Shown here piece by piece: positions 17,740 to 27,200 of a DNA stretch of 64,000 nucleotides. Source of the DNA: Hymenobacter sp. BT730 (GTDB lineage: Bacteria > Bacteroidota > Bacteroidia > Cytophagales > Hymenobacteraceae); contig NZ_JAUOFB010000004.1 of assembly GCF_030542105.1 (NCBI RefSeq), positions 186,001 to 250,000 of the forward strand, written 5' to 3'. How positions within the stretch are numbered: position 1 is the first letter of the stretch; every line of letters begins with the position of its first letter. Made by a program: the position numbers and the translations under genes. The notes under the pieces were generated by a model. It saw only the letters and a program-made list of their open reading frames with translations, was not told the origin of the DNA and did not search any database.

Positions 17740-17780
17740 AGAAAGGCCTCCTGGATTTCCAGGAGGCCTTTCTTTGTTTT
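17740..17780 (+). terminator. Rho-independent terminator
   Basis: AGAAAGGCCTCCTGG (17740-17754), loop ATTT, perfect complement to 17773, then a T-rich tail. It is 25 nt after the stop at 17714. Confidence 0.92.
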
Positions 17781-17840
17781 AATCTATTTGTTAATGATTC
17801 AATAACAGGATTTTAGTGTTCAAACTGCGGGAAGTTATAA

Positions 17841-17848
17841 TATCTTTG
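17841..17848 (+). promoter_or_regulatory. Promoter -7 box (TATCTTTG)
   Basis: An exact TAnnTTTG match 46 nt before the ATG at 17895; the -33 region is weak. Confidence 0.6.
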
Positions 17849-17894
17849 TGGCCCGATTTGCGCCTCTTCTTCTCTTTTTCATACACTGCCCCTC

Positions 17895-20800
17895 ATGCTT
17901 ACACCTTTACTTAATTGTTTACGAGCCCCTTCACTTCGTGTCAGGGGTTTCTTTTTGTCATTGGTACTGCTTCTGCTACCGTTGCTGGGGTGGGGTGCAG
18001 GCAGCTCTACTCTTGTAATCAGTCAGGTATATGGCGGCGGCGGTAATAGCGGCGCAACGTATAAGAATGACTTTGTTGAACTATATAATCTGGGAACAAC
18101 ATCTGTAAATCTGAACGGCTATAGTATTCAATATGCAGCTTCTGGTTTAACGACTACAGCTAGTTTTTCGAATATTTTTCAGCTACCGAACGCCTCTATA
18201 GAGCCGGGTAAATATTACCTCATTCAACTTGCGGGAGGTGCCAACGGCAATTCCTTTACTGCTGATGCAATTGGCAGTTTTAATATGAGTGCAACTGACG
18301 GTAGAATAGCTCTTGTAAATGGCATTACAGGAATTAAAGGCCCAACTGACGGAAGTGTTATTGATTTTATAGGATACGGTGGTACAGCTACTAATAACGC
18401 CTATGAAGGAACAGGACCAGCGCCAGCAATAAGCGCAACGAAAGCAGATTTCCGGATCAATAATGGCGGTACCGATACGGATGATAACGCTGCTGACTTC
18501 CTTGCAGGAACGCCTACGCCCCGCAACTCTACTTCATCGGGGATTGCGCCTTCCGTTACTTCAAGCTCGGCTTCTTTTGTGCGCTATACAAGCGCTACCT
18601 TAAGTGGATCTGTTACTGCGGATGGAGGAAGTGCAGTTACGGAGCGCGGCTTTGTCTATAATACTTCTACTAACCCTCGTATTGGGGTTGGTGGAGCCCT
18701 AAAAGTTACTTCGGGCTCAGGTACGGGTGCATTTACGTCAAACGTCACTGGACTGACGGCCAACACTACCTACTATTTCGCAGCTTATGCCACGAATAGC
18801 ACGGGTACTTCCTATACTACATCACGTCAGTTCACAACCTCTGGCGTGCCATCTTTCACCGTTACGCCAACTGCACTGCCGGAATCTGGTAAAATATTCA
18901 CCGCCACTGACTCGCGTGCCTCTGCTTACCACTGGTATTCCTTTAATGGTACCAATCTACAATCCATAGATAACGTTACTATTACGGCCTCAGCCGGTTA
19001 TGAAGTAACCCTAGATACTATAGGCACAGCGCCACAAAGCACTATTTCAGAACCAGGAGGAAACCTGAATACGTCGAAACGGATATTCGTACGCCTGAAG
19101 GCTGGCGCAGTGGCCAATCCGGTGAATGGCACCATTACCAACAGTTATCCTGGCTTGGCCAGCCAAGTAATAACTCTCACAGGTAAACGGGTTGCTTCTC
19201 CCACGCTCACTGCCACTCCGGCTACCCTCTCTTTCTCTACTACAGCTCCCGCAGCTTCTTTGGAGCAATCCTATCATTTGGTAGGGGCTAACCTGACCCA
19301 GAGTGTAACCACAACAACGGCCATTGGCTATGAAATCTCCGCTACCAGTGGTGGACCCTATACCACTAAGCTGAGTCTGACGGCCGGCCCTGGCGGCGAC
19401 CTGGACCGCTATGTTTATGTGCGGTTGAAGGGCAACCAAGGGGCAGGCACTGTTAACGGAACGATTGAGAATTTCTCTGGTGCATTAGGTGCTCCCGTAA
19501 CAGTGAAAGGAACCGTTACTCCAAACCCGTCCTTGGCTACTCAGCCTAAGGTGCAGGGCAGCTTTACGTTCGGTGCCATTACTGGTAGTTCTATCCAGGT
19601 AAACCTGGTGCGAGGCGGCGGCACGCGTAGGCTGCTGGTGGTGCGGGAAGCAGCCGCCGTAAATGGTGATCCACAAGATGGAGTAATGTATGCAGCCAGT
19701 GCCCGTTATGGTGCTGGTGACGTGACCCAGCCCGGCAACTATGTAGTATACAATGGAAACAACACTTCCATAACCGTAACGAACCTTACCGCTGGTACGG
19801 TTTACTATTTTGCCTTATATGAATATAATGGCAGTGGAAATAATGTCAATTTTCTGACGCCAGGTTTCACAGGCAATACCAGCACTACTACGGTGCTTCC
19901 CACCGGAGGACCCGGCGAGTTGGTGCTGGAGGAAAACTTTAACTATGGCCCTAGTGCCAAACTAACAGACAATGGCTGGCTGGTGGTCTCCGGATCAACT
20001 AATTCAATTGTAACCAGTGCGGCTTCCCTTAGCTACGCAGAGTATGGTTCGCTGACTGGGGGCAGCTATGCTGCCAATGTTTCCAACTCCGGGGAAGATG
20101 CCCTGAAACCAATAGGGCGCACCTTTAGCACCGGCGACATGTATACCTCCATGCTGGTTCAGGTGAATACTGTAGGGGTGAACAATGAATACTTTTTTGC
20201 CCTTAGCCCGGCCTCCCTCTACACCAGCTATACCGGCCGTATTCACCTGAAAAATGGTTCTCTGCCTAATACCTTTAACGTAGGAATCAGCTTTAACGGC
20301 ACAGTAACGAATACAGCCCAGATTGTATATGTAACGAATGCCAGCAATACGGTGGCGGATTATACCGCCGGCAACAGCTACCTGTTCGTAGTAAAGTACA
20401 GCAAGAAAGCAGGCACGCTTGATGATGAGGTTAAGCTGTTTGTATTCGATGCGGGAGTTCCCACCTCTGAGCCTGTAAATGCGGCTAATACCGCTACCGT
20501 AACAGCTGGTTTTACTGGCAATGGTGGCACTGCCTTTACAACGGAACAAAACCCGGCAGGTATCACCCTGCGCCAGTATAATGCTAATCAAAGCATTACG
20601 GTTGATGGCTTGCGCGTAGGTACAGGCTGGGGAGCTACCGTAGGGCGGCCAGTGTTTGTAGATGATACGTACAACCTACTAGCAGGCAACTATTATGATG
20701 TAACGCTGACCGGTGCTACTTCTAACATCCAGGCCGTAGGAAAGTCATACGTGCAAAGCCAGCTGAACCTGCTGAATGGCCGGCTGCTCACTTCGGCCAC

Positions 20801-21863
20801 AAATTTGGTAACGGTAGGTAGTGAAGCTCAAAACAACAAGGGCAACAATAATAGCTTTGTAGAAGGACCGCTAGCCCGGGTCTTCCCGGCATCCGGCTCT
20901 ACCTTAACCTTCGGCGTAGGTCGGGATGGAATCTACCGGCCCTTTACCTTGGGGCTGCTCAACAGCACGGCCGCCACGGTGCTCAGTACCGAGATGGTGA
21001 ATGAAACTACCCCAAACGGTACGTCATTCGCTACAGGTTCTGATCTGAACCGCACCTCGCGGGTGCGTTATTTCCGGGTGACGCGCCTGAGCGGACCCGA
21101 TGCCAGCGCCGCCCAGGTCACGCTCAACTATGGCCAGGATGACGACGTGGTAGAGCCCGCTACTTTGCGGGTAGGAAAATCGGCCAACAACGGGGCCGAT
21201 GCTTATGCCAACTTAGGACCTGTAACAGGCGGTACCGGAACACCAGCCGGTTCCATTACCTCAGATCTATTCACGGAAACATTCGCCACACCTGTCATTT
21301 TTGCGCTGGCAAATAAGACAGGCGGCTTCAATCCCCTTCCTGTGGAGTTAACGGCCTTCACTGCCGAGCGTAAGGGCTCAACTGTGCAGGTGAAGTGGAC
21401 TACTGCTTCTGAGCGCAACAGTGCATACTTCCTTGTTGAGCGAGCTTATGAGGGTAGCTCATTTCAGGCAATTGGGCGGGTAGCAGGGCAGGGTAGTACC
21501 TCTACTCAAACCACTTACCAATTTGAGGATGCCAAGGCAATGGGTGGACGGGCTTACTACCGCCTGCGTCAGGTAGACCAGGATGGTGCAGCACACCTTT
21601 CTACTGTCCGTACAGTTCAAGGAACGCAGCTGATTACGGGTATTTATCCTAACCCGGTACAGCAGGTACTGCACGTGCAGTTGCCAGTTTCTGACAGCCC
21701 CGTGCAGGCTGTTATTACCGACCTTGTAGGGCGGGAAGTTTACCGTGCACTGGTTCCCGCTTCTCAGGAGCTGGATTTGCACCAGTTACCACAGGGTAGC
21801 TATATGCTGATGCTCGAAGGACAGCAGCTACGCTCCACCCATAAGCTGGTAAAGACTAACTAA
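17895..21863 (+). CDS. T9SS-exported protein with lamin-tail domain
   Basis: A 1322-residue surface protein. Signal peptide (FLSLVLLLLPLLGWGAG), then a lamin-tail domain (about 38-165) recognisable by VISQVYGGGGNSGATYKNDF, VELYNLGTTSVNLNGYSI and DFIGYGGTATN. An Fn3-like domain (about 220-317, YYFAAYATNSTGTSY) and two ASH-like repeats related to the upstream protein (PSFTVTPTALPESGK, PTLTATPATLSFSTT) follow, then a further Fn3-like part and a jelly-roll-like central region (about 675-930, LVLEENFNYGP). The C-terminus has the PVELTAFTAERKG block and a type A sorting tail (IYPNPVQQVLHVQLP ... LPQGSYMLML, ending KLVKTN). LTD proteins often bind DNA or nucleases or act as adhesins; no nuclease motif is visible. 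Confidence 0.85.
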   Translation: MLTPLLNCLRAPSLRVRGFFLSLVLLLLPLLGWGAGSSTLVISQVYGGGGNSGATYKNDFVELYNLGTTSVNLNGYSIQYAASGLTTTASFSNIFQLPNASIEPGKYYLIQLAGGANGNSFTADAIGSFNMSATDGRIALVNGITGIKGPTDGSVIDFIGYGGTATNNAYEGTGPAPAISATKADFRINNGGTDTDDNAADFLAGTPTPRNSTSSGIAPSVTSSSASFVRYTSATLSGSVTADGGSAVTERGFVYNTSTNPRIGVGGALKVTSGSGTGAFTSNVTGLTANTTYYFAAYATNSTGTSYTTSRQFTTSGVPSFTVTPTALPESGKIFTATDSRASAYHWYSFNGTNLQSIDNVTITASAGYEVTLDTIGTAPQSTISEPGGNLNTSKRIFVRLKAGAVANPVNGTITNSYPGLASQVITLTGKRVASPTLTATPATLSFSTTAPAASLEQSYHLVGANLTQSVTTTTAIGYEISATSGGPYTTKLSLTAGPGGDLDRYVYVRLKGNQGAGTVNGTIENFSGALGAPVTVKGTVTPNPSLATQPKVQGSFTFGAITGSSIQVNLVRGGGTRRLLVVREAAAVNGDPQDGVMYAASARYGAGDVTQPGNYVVYNGNNTSITVTNLTAGTVYYFALYEYNGSGNNVNFLTPGFTGNTSTTTVLPTGGPGELVLEENFNYGPSAKLTDNGWLVVSGSTNSIVTSAASLSYAEYGSLTGGSYAANVSNSGEDALKPIGRTFSTGDMYTSMLVQVNTVGVNNEYFFALSPASLYTSYTGRIHLKNGSLPNTFNVGISFNGTVTNTAQIVYVTNASNTVADYTAGNSYLFVVKYSKKAGTLDDEVKLFVFDAGVPTSEPVNAANTATVTAGFTGNGGTAFTTEQNPAGITLRQYNANQSITVDGLRVGTGWGATVGRPVFVDDTYNLLAGNYYDVTLTGATSNIQAVGKSYVQSQLNLLNGRLLTSATNLVTVGSEAQNNKGNNNSFVEGPLARVFPASGSTLTFGVGRDGIYRPFTLGLLNSTAATVLSTEMVNETTPNGTSFATGSDLNRTSRVRYFRVTRLSGPDASAAQVTLNYGQDDDVVEPATLRVGKSANNGADAYANLGPVTGGTGTPAGSITSDLFTETFATPVIFALANKTGGFNPLPVELTAFTAERKGSTVQVKWTTASERNSAYFLVERAYEGSSFQAIGRVAGQGSTSTQTTYQFEDAKAMGGRAYYRLRQVDQDGAAHLSTVRTVQGTQLITGIYPNPVQQVLHVQLPVSDSPVQAVITDLVGREVYRALVPASQELDLHQLPQGSYMLMLEGQQLRSTHKLVKTN

Positions 21864-21881
21864 GCTTTTCTAGCTGTTCAA

Positions 21882-21917
21882 AAAGGCCCCCTTCTGTATA
21901 TACAGAAGGGGGCCTTT
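21882..21917 (+). terminator. Rho-independent terminator
   Basis: A perfect 16-bp stem (AAAGGCCCCCTTCTGT and its complement) around ATAT, followed by GGTTTTTATAA. It is 18 nt after the stop at 21863. Confidence 0.92.
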
Positions 21918-22223
21918 GGTTTTTATAATATGACTGATTTGGTGGCTGTTAGTTTCCTTATCCATTGTTTTCCAGCCCCTTGTTGTAGGATTGATACCCG
22001 TGAGTCGTACAGTGCTTACAATTAGAAGTAGGAGGGAGACTTGCCTGACCGTCCGGCTTTGTTGAGAAAAAGATGAAAAAGGCAGGAAGCAGGGCCGGAT
22101 TTCACGTATCCTTTAAGGTTTGTAGGGTAACAGCATCACGACTTCCGCCAGAAATCAGTCAGGTAAACAGGCCTTAGTACTCAGCTAAGTCAGTGCCTTC
22201 TCAAAGTCTTACCGCATTATTAT
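21918..22223 (+). other. Intergenic region upstream of selO
   Basis: About 300 nt; I see no ORF of natural composition, no structured RNA and no exact promoter box. Confidence 0.4.
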
Positions 22224-23828
22224 ATGTCTCAGAACAATCTGTCATTTGATCAGCTCCTTTTTCATAACTCCTTTGTAGATGAACTTCCGGGCGAAGTGGC
22301 GCCCGATACCAAACCCCGGCAGGTGCCAGGCGTGTGCTATTCTCAGGTGAAACCCACCCCAGTGCGCGAACCGCGGCTCTTCGCATGGTCGGAAGAGCTG
22401 GCCGACTTTCTGGGTATAAGCCGACCACCGGAACAAGGCCCCGCCGTCGACGCGCTGGCCGGCAACCTGGTCGTGGACAGTATGAAACCATTTGCGGCCC
22501 GCTATGGGGGGCACCAGTTCGGCAACTGGGCCGGGCAGCTCGGCGACGGCCGGGCCATTTCCCTGGGGGAACTCACCGCTCGGGATAGTTCTTCCTGGGA
22601 AATTCAACTGAAAGGAGCCGGCCCCACGCCCTACTCCCGCCGGGCAGATGGCCGGGCAGTGCTGCGCTCCTCGGTGCGGGAATTCCTATGCAGCGAGGCC
22701 ATGCACGCGCTGGGGGTACCTACCACCCGGGCCCTAAGCCTGGTGGGCACTGGTGACTTGGTGGTGCGTGACATGTTTTACAATGGTAACCCTCAGCCCG
22801 AACCGGGCGCTATTGTGGCGCGGGTTGCCCCCACGTTTGTGCGGTTCGGCAACTTTCAGCTCATGACGGCCGCAAAGGAGCTAAGTAATCTGCGTGCCTT
22901 GGCTAACTACGTAATAAGCCGCTTTTATCCTGAGTTAGGCGAACCGTCGGAGGCAGTATACCAGCGGTGGTTTGCGGAAATATGTCGCCGTACGGCTGTT
23001 ATGGTAGCGCACTGGATGTCAGTGGGCTTTGTGCATGGGGTGATGAATACCGACAATATGTCTATTCTGGGCCTTACCATCGATTACGGCCCTTATGGCT
23101 GGCTGGAGCCGTATGATCCTACCTGGACGCCCAACACGACCGACTTTAGCCACCACCGCTATGCATTTGCGCAACAGCCTCAGGTAGCCTTATGGAACCT
23201 GGTGCAGCTGGGGCGGGCCTTAACACCACTTGTGCCCGAGGTAGAAGGGCTGAATGAGGCGCTGGAGCTGTACCGCACCACTTTTACAGCCACGCAACAG
23301 GACATGATGCGCCGTAAGTTGGGGTTGCTTACCGTGACGCTGCCCGAAGACACGGCACTGCTAGAAGATATCCATCAGGGCCTGACTACCTCGGAAATGG
23401 ATATGACGTTGTTTTTCCGTCAGCTTTCCCATGTAGCGCCGGCCTTGCGGGACAGCACACAGGAAGAAGAGCCGCTCTTTCGCCAGCTGATAGAAAATGC
23501 CTCTTATACCCCGGAGCCATCGGCGGTGCATGATACCCTTTTGGCCTGGTTACGGCGGTATGCACAACGGCTACAACACGAAACAGCTACCGGAGAAGCT
23601 ATCCGGGTAGGCATGCTGGCCGCCAACCCTAAGTATGTACTTCGTAATTACCTGGCCCAGCAAGCAATTGAAGCCGCAGAGGTGGGAGATTTATCGTTAC
23701 TCAACCGGCTGATGCAGGTTCTGACGAATCCCTATGATGAACAGCCCGAGCATAATGAGCTGGCGGATAAGCGGCCGGAATGGGCGCGCTTTAAGCCCGG
23801 AAGCGCCACTCTTTCCTGCAGCTCCTAG
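22224..23828 (+). CDS. selO: Protein adenylyltransferase SelO (YdiU family)
   Basis: A 534-residue pseudokinase-fold enzyme that transfers AMP from ATP to Ser/Thr/Tyr of target proteins, linked to oxidative stress responses. Seen: the N-terminal NSFVDELPGEV, the nucleotide-binding ARYGGHQFGNWAGQLGDGRAISLGEL, ELQLKGAGPTPYSR-like sequence, RAVLRSSVREFLCSEAMHALGVPTTRAL, and the active-site FVHGVMNTDNMSILGLTIDYGPYGWLE (Asn/Asp of the inverted kinase site). The C-terminus ends SCSS; eukaryotic SelO has selenocysteine near this point, bacterial forms have Cys. Length and motifs are those of the full family. It is monocistronic. Confidence 0.95.
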   Translation: MSQNNLSFDQLLFHNSFVDELPGEVAPDTKPRQVPGVCYSQVKPTPVREPRLFAWSEELADFLGISRPPEQGPAVDALAGNLVVDSMKPFAARYGGHQFGNWAGQLGDGRAISLGELTARDSSSWEIQLKGAGPTPYSRRADGRAVLRSSVREFLCSEAMHALGVPTTRALSLVGTGDLVVRDMFYNGNPQPEPGAIVARVAPTFVRFGNFQLMTAAKELSNLRALANYVISRFYPELGEPSEAVYQRWFAEICRRTAVMVAHWMSVGFVHGVMNTDNMSILGLTIDYGPYGWLEPYDPTWTPNTTDFSHHRYAFAQQPQVALWNLVQLGRALTPLVPEVEGLNEALELYRTTFTATQQDMMRRKLGLLTVTLPEDTALLEDIHQGLTTSEMDMTLFFRQLSHVAPALRDSTQEEEPLFRQLIENASYTPEPSAVHDTLLAWLRRYAQRLQHETATGEAIRVGMLAANPKYVLRNYLAQQAIEAAEVGDLSLLNRLMQVLTNPYDEQPEHNELADKRPEWARFKPGSATLSCSS

Positions 23829-23959
23829 GAGAGAATCAATTACAAATTCAAGGACTGTTTAACCTACACTTTTGGTTCCAATTGCTTTAACGGTTGCTAG
23901 CTCCTTTGTCATGGCAGAAGGACATTCCTGTGTGCGTTAAGTCGTTCATTTCTTTGTAT

Positions 23960-24130
23960 GAGTGGTATCTGTCTGTCGCTAATAAACCGGATTAGCCATC
24001 CTATCGGAAGGGTTATATACTTAGCCTTATGCAAGGCACCGGGCTTGCGGTATAGGCTTTACTTAGAGCACGGCAGCTATACCGCATAATTTTCAAAAGA
24101 GCCTTCTACTACGGTAGAGGGCTCTTTTTT
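23960..24130 (+). ncRNA. Candidate structured RNA (or selO 3' UTR)
   Basis: The stretch contains GCGGTATAG paired with CTATACCGC (perfect 9 bp, about 24049-24087), smaller stems before it, and ends in a classical terminator. TTTCTTTG at 23949-23956 is one base off a -7 box and would start a transcript of about 170 nt. No RNA family was recognised; the long 3' UTR of selO is the alternative. Confidence 0.3.
24096..24130 (+). terminator. Rho-independent terminator
   Basis: AAAGAGCCTTCTAC, loop TACG, complementary arm with a single G-T pair, then a run of T (24125-24131). It lies 268 nt downstream of the selO stop, unusually far. Confidence 0.9.
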
Positions 24131-24236
24131 TATATGCTTAAGGAAAAAAACTATAATTCAAATGTTGTATATAAATAATAATTAATTGCATATTAATAGA
24201 AATAGGGAAAAAAATAATAAACTTAATCCAAATTAT

Positions 24237-27200
24237 ATGTTGGCAATCACAAAAATTCCGCGTAGGGGGGGTAGGCTTTGCCTAACAGTCTGGTGGTTAG
24301 CTATTCTGTCCATATTCCTAGTGAGCAAACAGGCGCTGGCTCAGGAGATGGTTATTAAACAAGGGGAGCAAAGCTATTCATCGGGCAGTACCTATTCTGA
24401 TTTGACTAGCTTGATTGGAACCTCTGTTGATGTGGTTTTTACCATTGAAAACCCGGGAACAGCTGCTCTTAATCTGGTAGTAGATCCGGTTAACACAAAT
24501 TCTGATCGAAGCCCGGCTTACGTAACTCGTAGTGGGAGCGACGAGAATCAGTTTTCAATCCAGACACAACCTTCAAGTCCAATCGATATTGGTGGTACTT
24601 CTACTTTCACGCTGAGGTTTACTCCTACATCAAGCGGGACAAAAAATGTAATCTTGACCCTCCTGAATGACAGTGGTCAGAATCCTTATACGCTGAACAT
24701 TAGTGCCTCAGTTCAGGAGCCGGAACCAGTGGTGCCGGAAATCAATGTAAAAGAAGGCTCTACGTCGTATGCGGCAGGCAGCACCTTCTCGTTTTCGACC
24801 ACGGAGGTAGGTTCGACAACCAACGCCACGTTTACGATTGAGAACCTGGGCAATGGCGAACTGAACCTGACGGGTACGCCCCGGGTGGCAGTAAGCGGGG
24901 TAGATGCCAGTCAGTTTACCGTGACGGCGCAGCCAGACAGCCCCGTAGGGGCCAGCGGCTCCACCTTCACGGTTCAATTTGCCCCAACCAGTGTGGGGAC
25001 CAAAACGGCCAAACTTACCATCGATAACAACGACAGTAACGAGAGCAGCTACGAAATTATCCTGGAGGGCACAGCTACTAATCCACCCGCTCCGGAAATC
25101 AGGGTGAAAGTGGATGGCACAACCTATGCAGCAGGAACGGCTGTGCCCGATTTAGGTACGCTATATACCTCCGATTCGCCTCAGGATATTACTGTTACCA
25201 TTGAGAATTCAGGTGATGCAACTCTCAATTTCTCTGGGTCATTGGATACTGACAGCTCGCCGGAATTTGCGTTGGTAGGCTCGACGAGCGGTGCAGTAGA
25301 CGGGACGCCTGCTACCCTGACTTTACGGTTTACCCCTACCAGCACAGGGGCGAAGACTGCTAAGCTTATCATTAACAACAACGACAGCAATGAGAACCCC
25401 TATGTTCTAACCTTTAGTGGTACCGTAGCCAACCCGGCAGTGCCGGAAATTGATGTGCAGGTGCAAGGACAGCCAGATACCAATGTGCATAGCTACGACT
25501 TTGGCACGGTGTACACTGGCGGAGGGCAAAAGGATATTACGTTCACCATTCTGAATACCGGCAATGCAGACCTGACGCTAAGCGGCAATCCAGCGCTGAG
25601 CGGTTCAAGTAACTTCACCGTAGTGGATAACCCGAATATGACTGTGTCGGGCCCCAATGGCTCCACGTCCGTTACGGTAAGATTTACGCCGACGGGCAAT
25701 GGGGTAAAATCCAGTACGCTCACTATTGCCAGCAACGACAGTGACGAGGGGAGTTACACTATTTCTCTGCAAGGCACAGCTGCTGACCCGCCCGCCCCGG
25801 AAATAGATGTCACGCAGAATGGTACGTCACTTGCTTCGGGGGCATCCTTCGCTTTTGGCTCGCAGGTAGTAGGCAGCTCTTCGGGAGCTATAGAATTTGA
25901 AATTCAGAATTCCGGTACGGCCCCGCTAACGCTGTCCGGAAACCCCAGAGTTGCGCTTACCGGCTCGGGGTCCTTTACGGTTAGTGCCCAGCCCAGCAGC
26001 GGCTCTGTGGCTGAAGGCGCGTCGGAAAAATTCAGCGTACAGTTTACCCCAAGTAGCGGCGGGGATAAAACGGCAACGTTGACCATCACCAATAATGACA
26101 GTAACGAAGATCCGTATACGATTACGCTGACTGGCCACGGCCTGGCACCTGAAATTGATGTGCAGCAGGGTGGGGCACCATTTGCGTCCGGTCAAACCTA
26201 TACGTATAGCGGAACTACACTTACCGGCGGCGGTACGGCAGATGCGACTTTCACTATTGCGAATACGGGAGATGCCGACCTCCACCTGACGGGCAGCCCT
26301 AAAGTAACGAGCAGCTCCTCGGAATTTGTTGTGCTGGAGGACCCAACGAGCCCGGTGGCCGGAACCCTCACCTCCTTCACGGTACGTTTTACGCCTACAG
26401 CCCCCGGGTTGCGAACCGCCTCGCTCACCATTGCGAATGACGACAGTGACGAGGGCTCGTACGTCATCAACCTGAGCGGGCAAGCCGCTGACCCGGCTCC
26501 GGAAATCAATGTGAAGCAAGGAACTGCCTCTTATGCAGTAAGTAGTACCTACTCTTATGCCAATACCGCAGTAGGAGCTACCACGGATGCGGCATTCACC
26601 ATTGAGAACCTGGGAAATGGGGTGCTGTCCCTCACGGGCTCGCCCTTGGTAGCTTTAAGCGGAACCAATGCGAATCAGTTTTCCGTGACAGCCCAACCCA
26701 GTAGCCCAGTAGGGGTAGGGAGTACTACCACATTTACGGTTCGATTTGCGCCCACTAGTGCTGGCACCAAAACCGCCGTGCTGACTATTGCCAATAATGA
26801 CTCCGATGAAGGTACTTATACCATCAACCTGAGTGGAGTAGGGCAAGCCCCGGAAATTAATGTGAAACAAGGACCGACTTCCTATGCTGTAAATAGTGCG
26901 TTTACTTATACCCCTACTACTACGGGCACTACTAGAGACGCTACCCTCACCATTGAAAACCTGGGAAGCGCTACCCTAAACCTGACTGGTAGTCCTGTAG
27001 TGGCACTAAGTGGTGCAGATGCCGGGCAATTTTCAGTGACTACGCAGCCCAACAGCTCAGTCAGTGCTGGCGGCAGTACCACGTTTACCGTTCGGTTTGC
27101 ACCTTCCAGTGTTGGTATTAAGACGGCCGTGCTCACCATTGCCAACAATGACCTGGATGAAGGTGCTTATACCATCAATCTAACAGGTCAGGGTATAACA

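Larger units (their letters stand above)
23829..24236 (+). other. Intergenic region downstream of selO, contains hairpins
   Basis: 408 nt without a protein gene. After selO comes about 120 nt of plain sequence, then a stretch rich in complementary segments ending in a strong terminator at 24096-24130, then a very AT-rich region before the giant surface protein. Confidence 0.5.
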
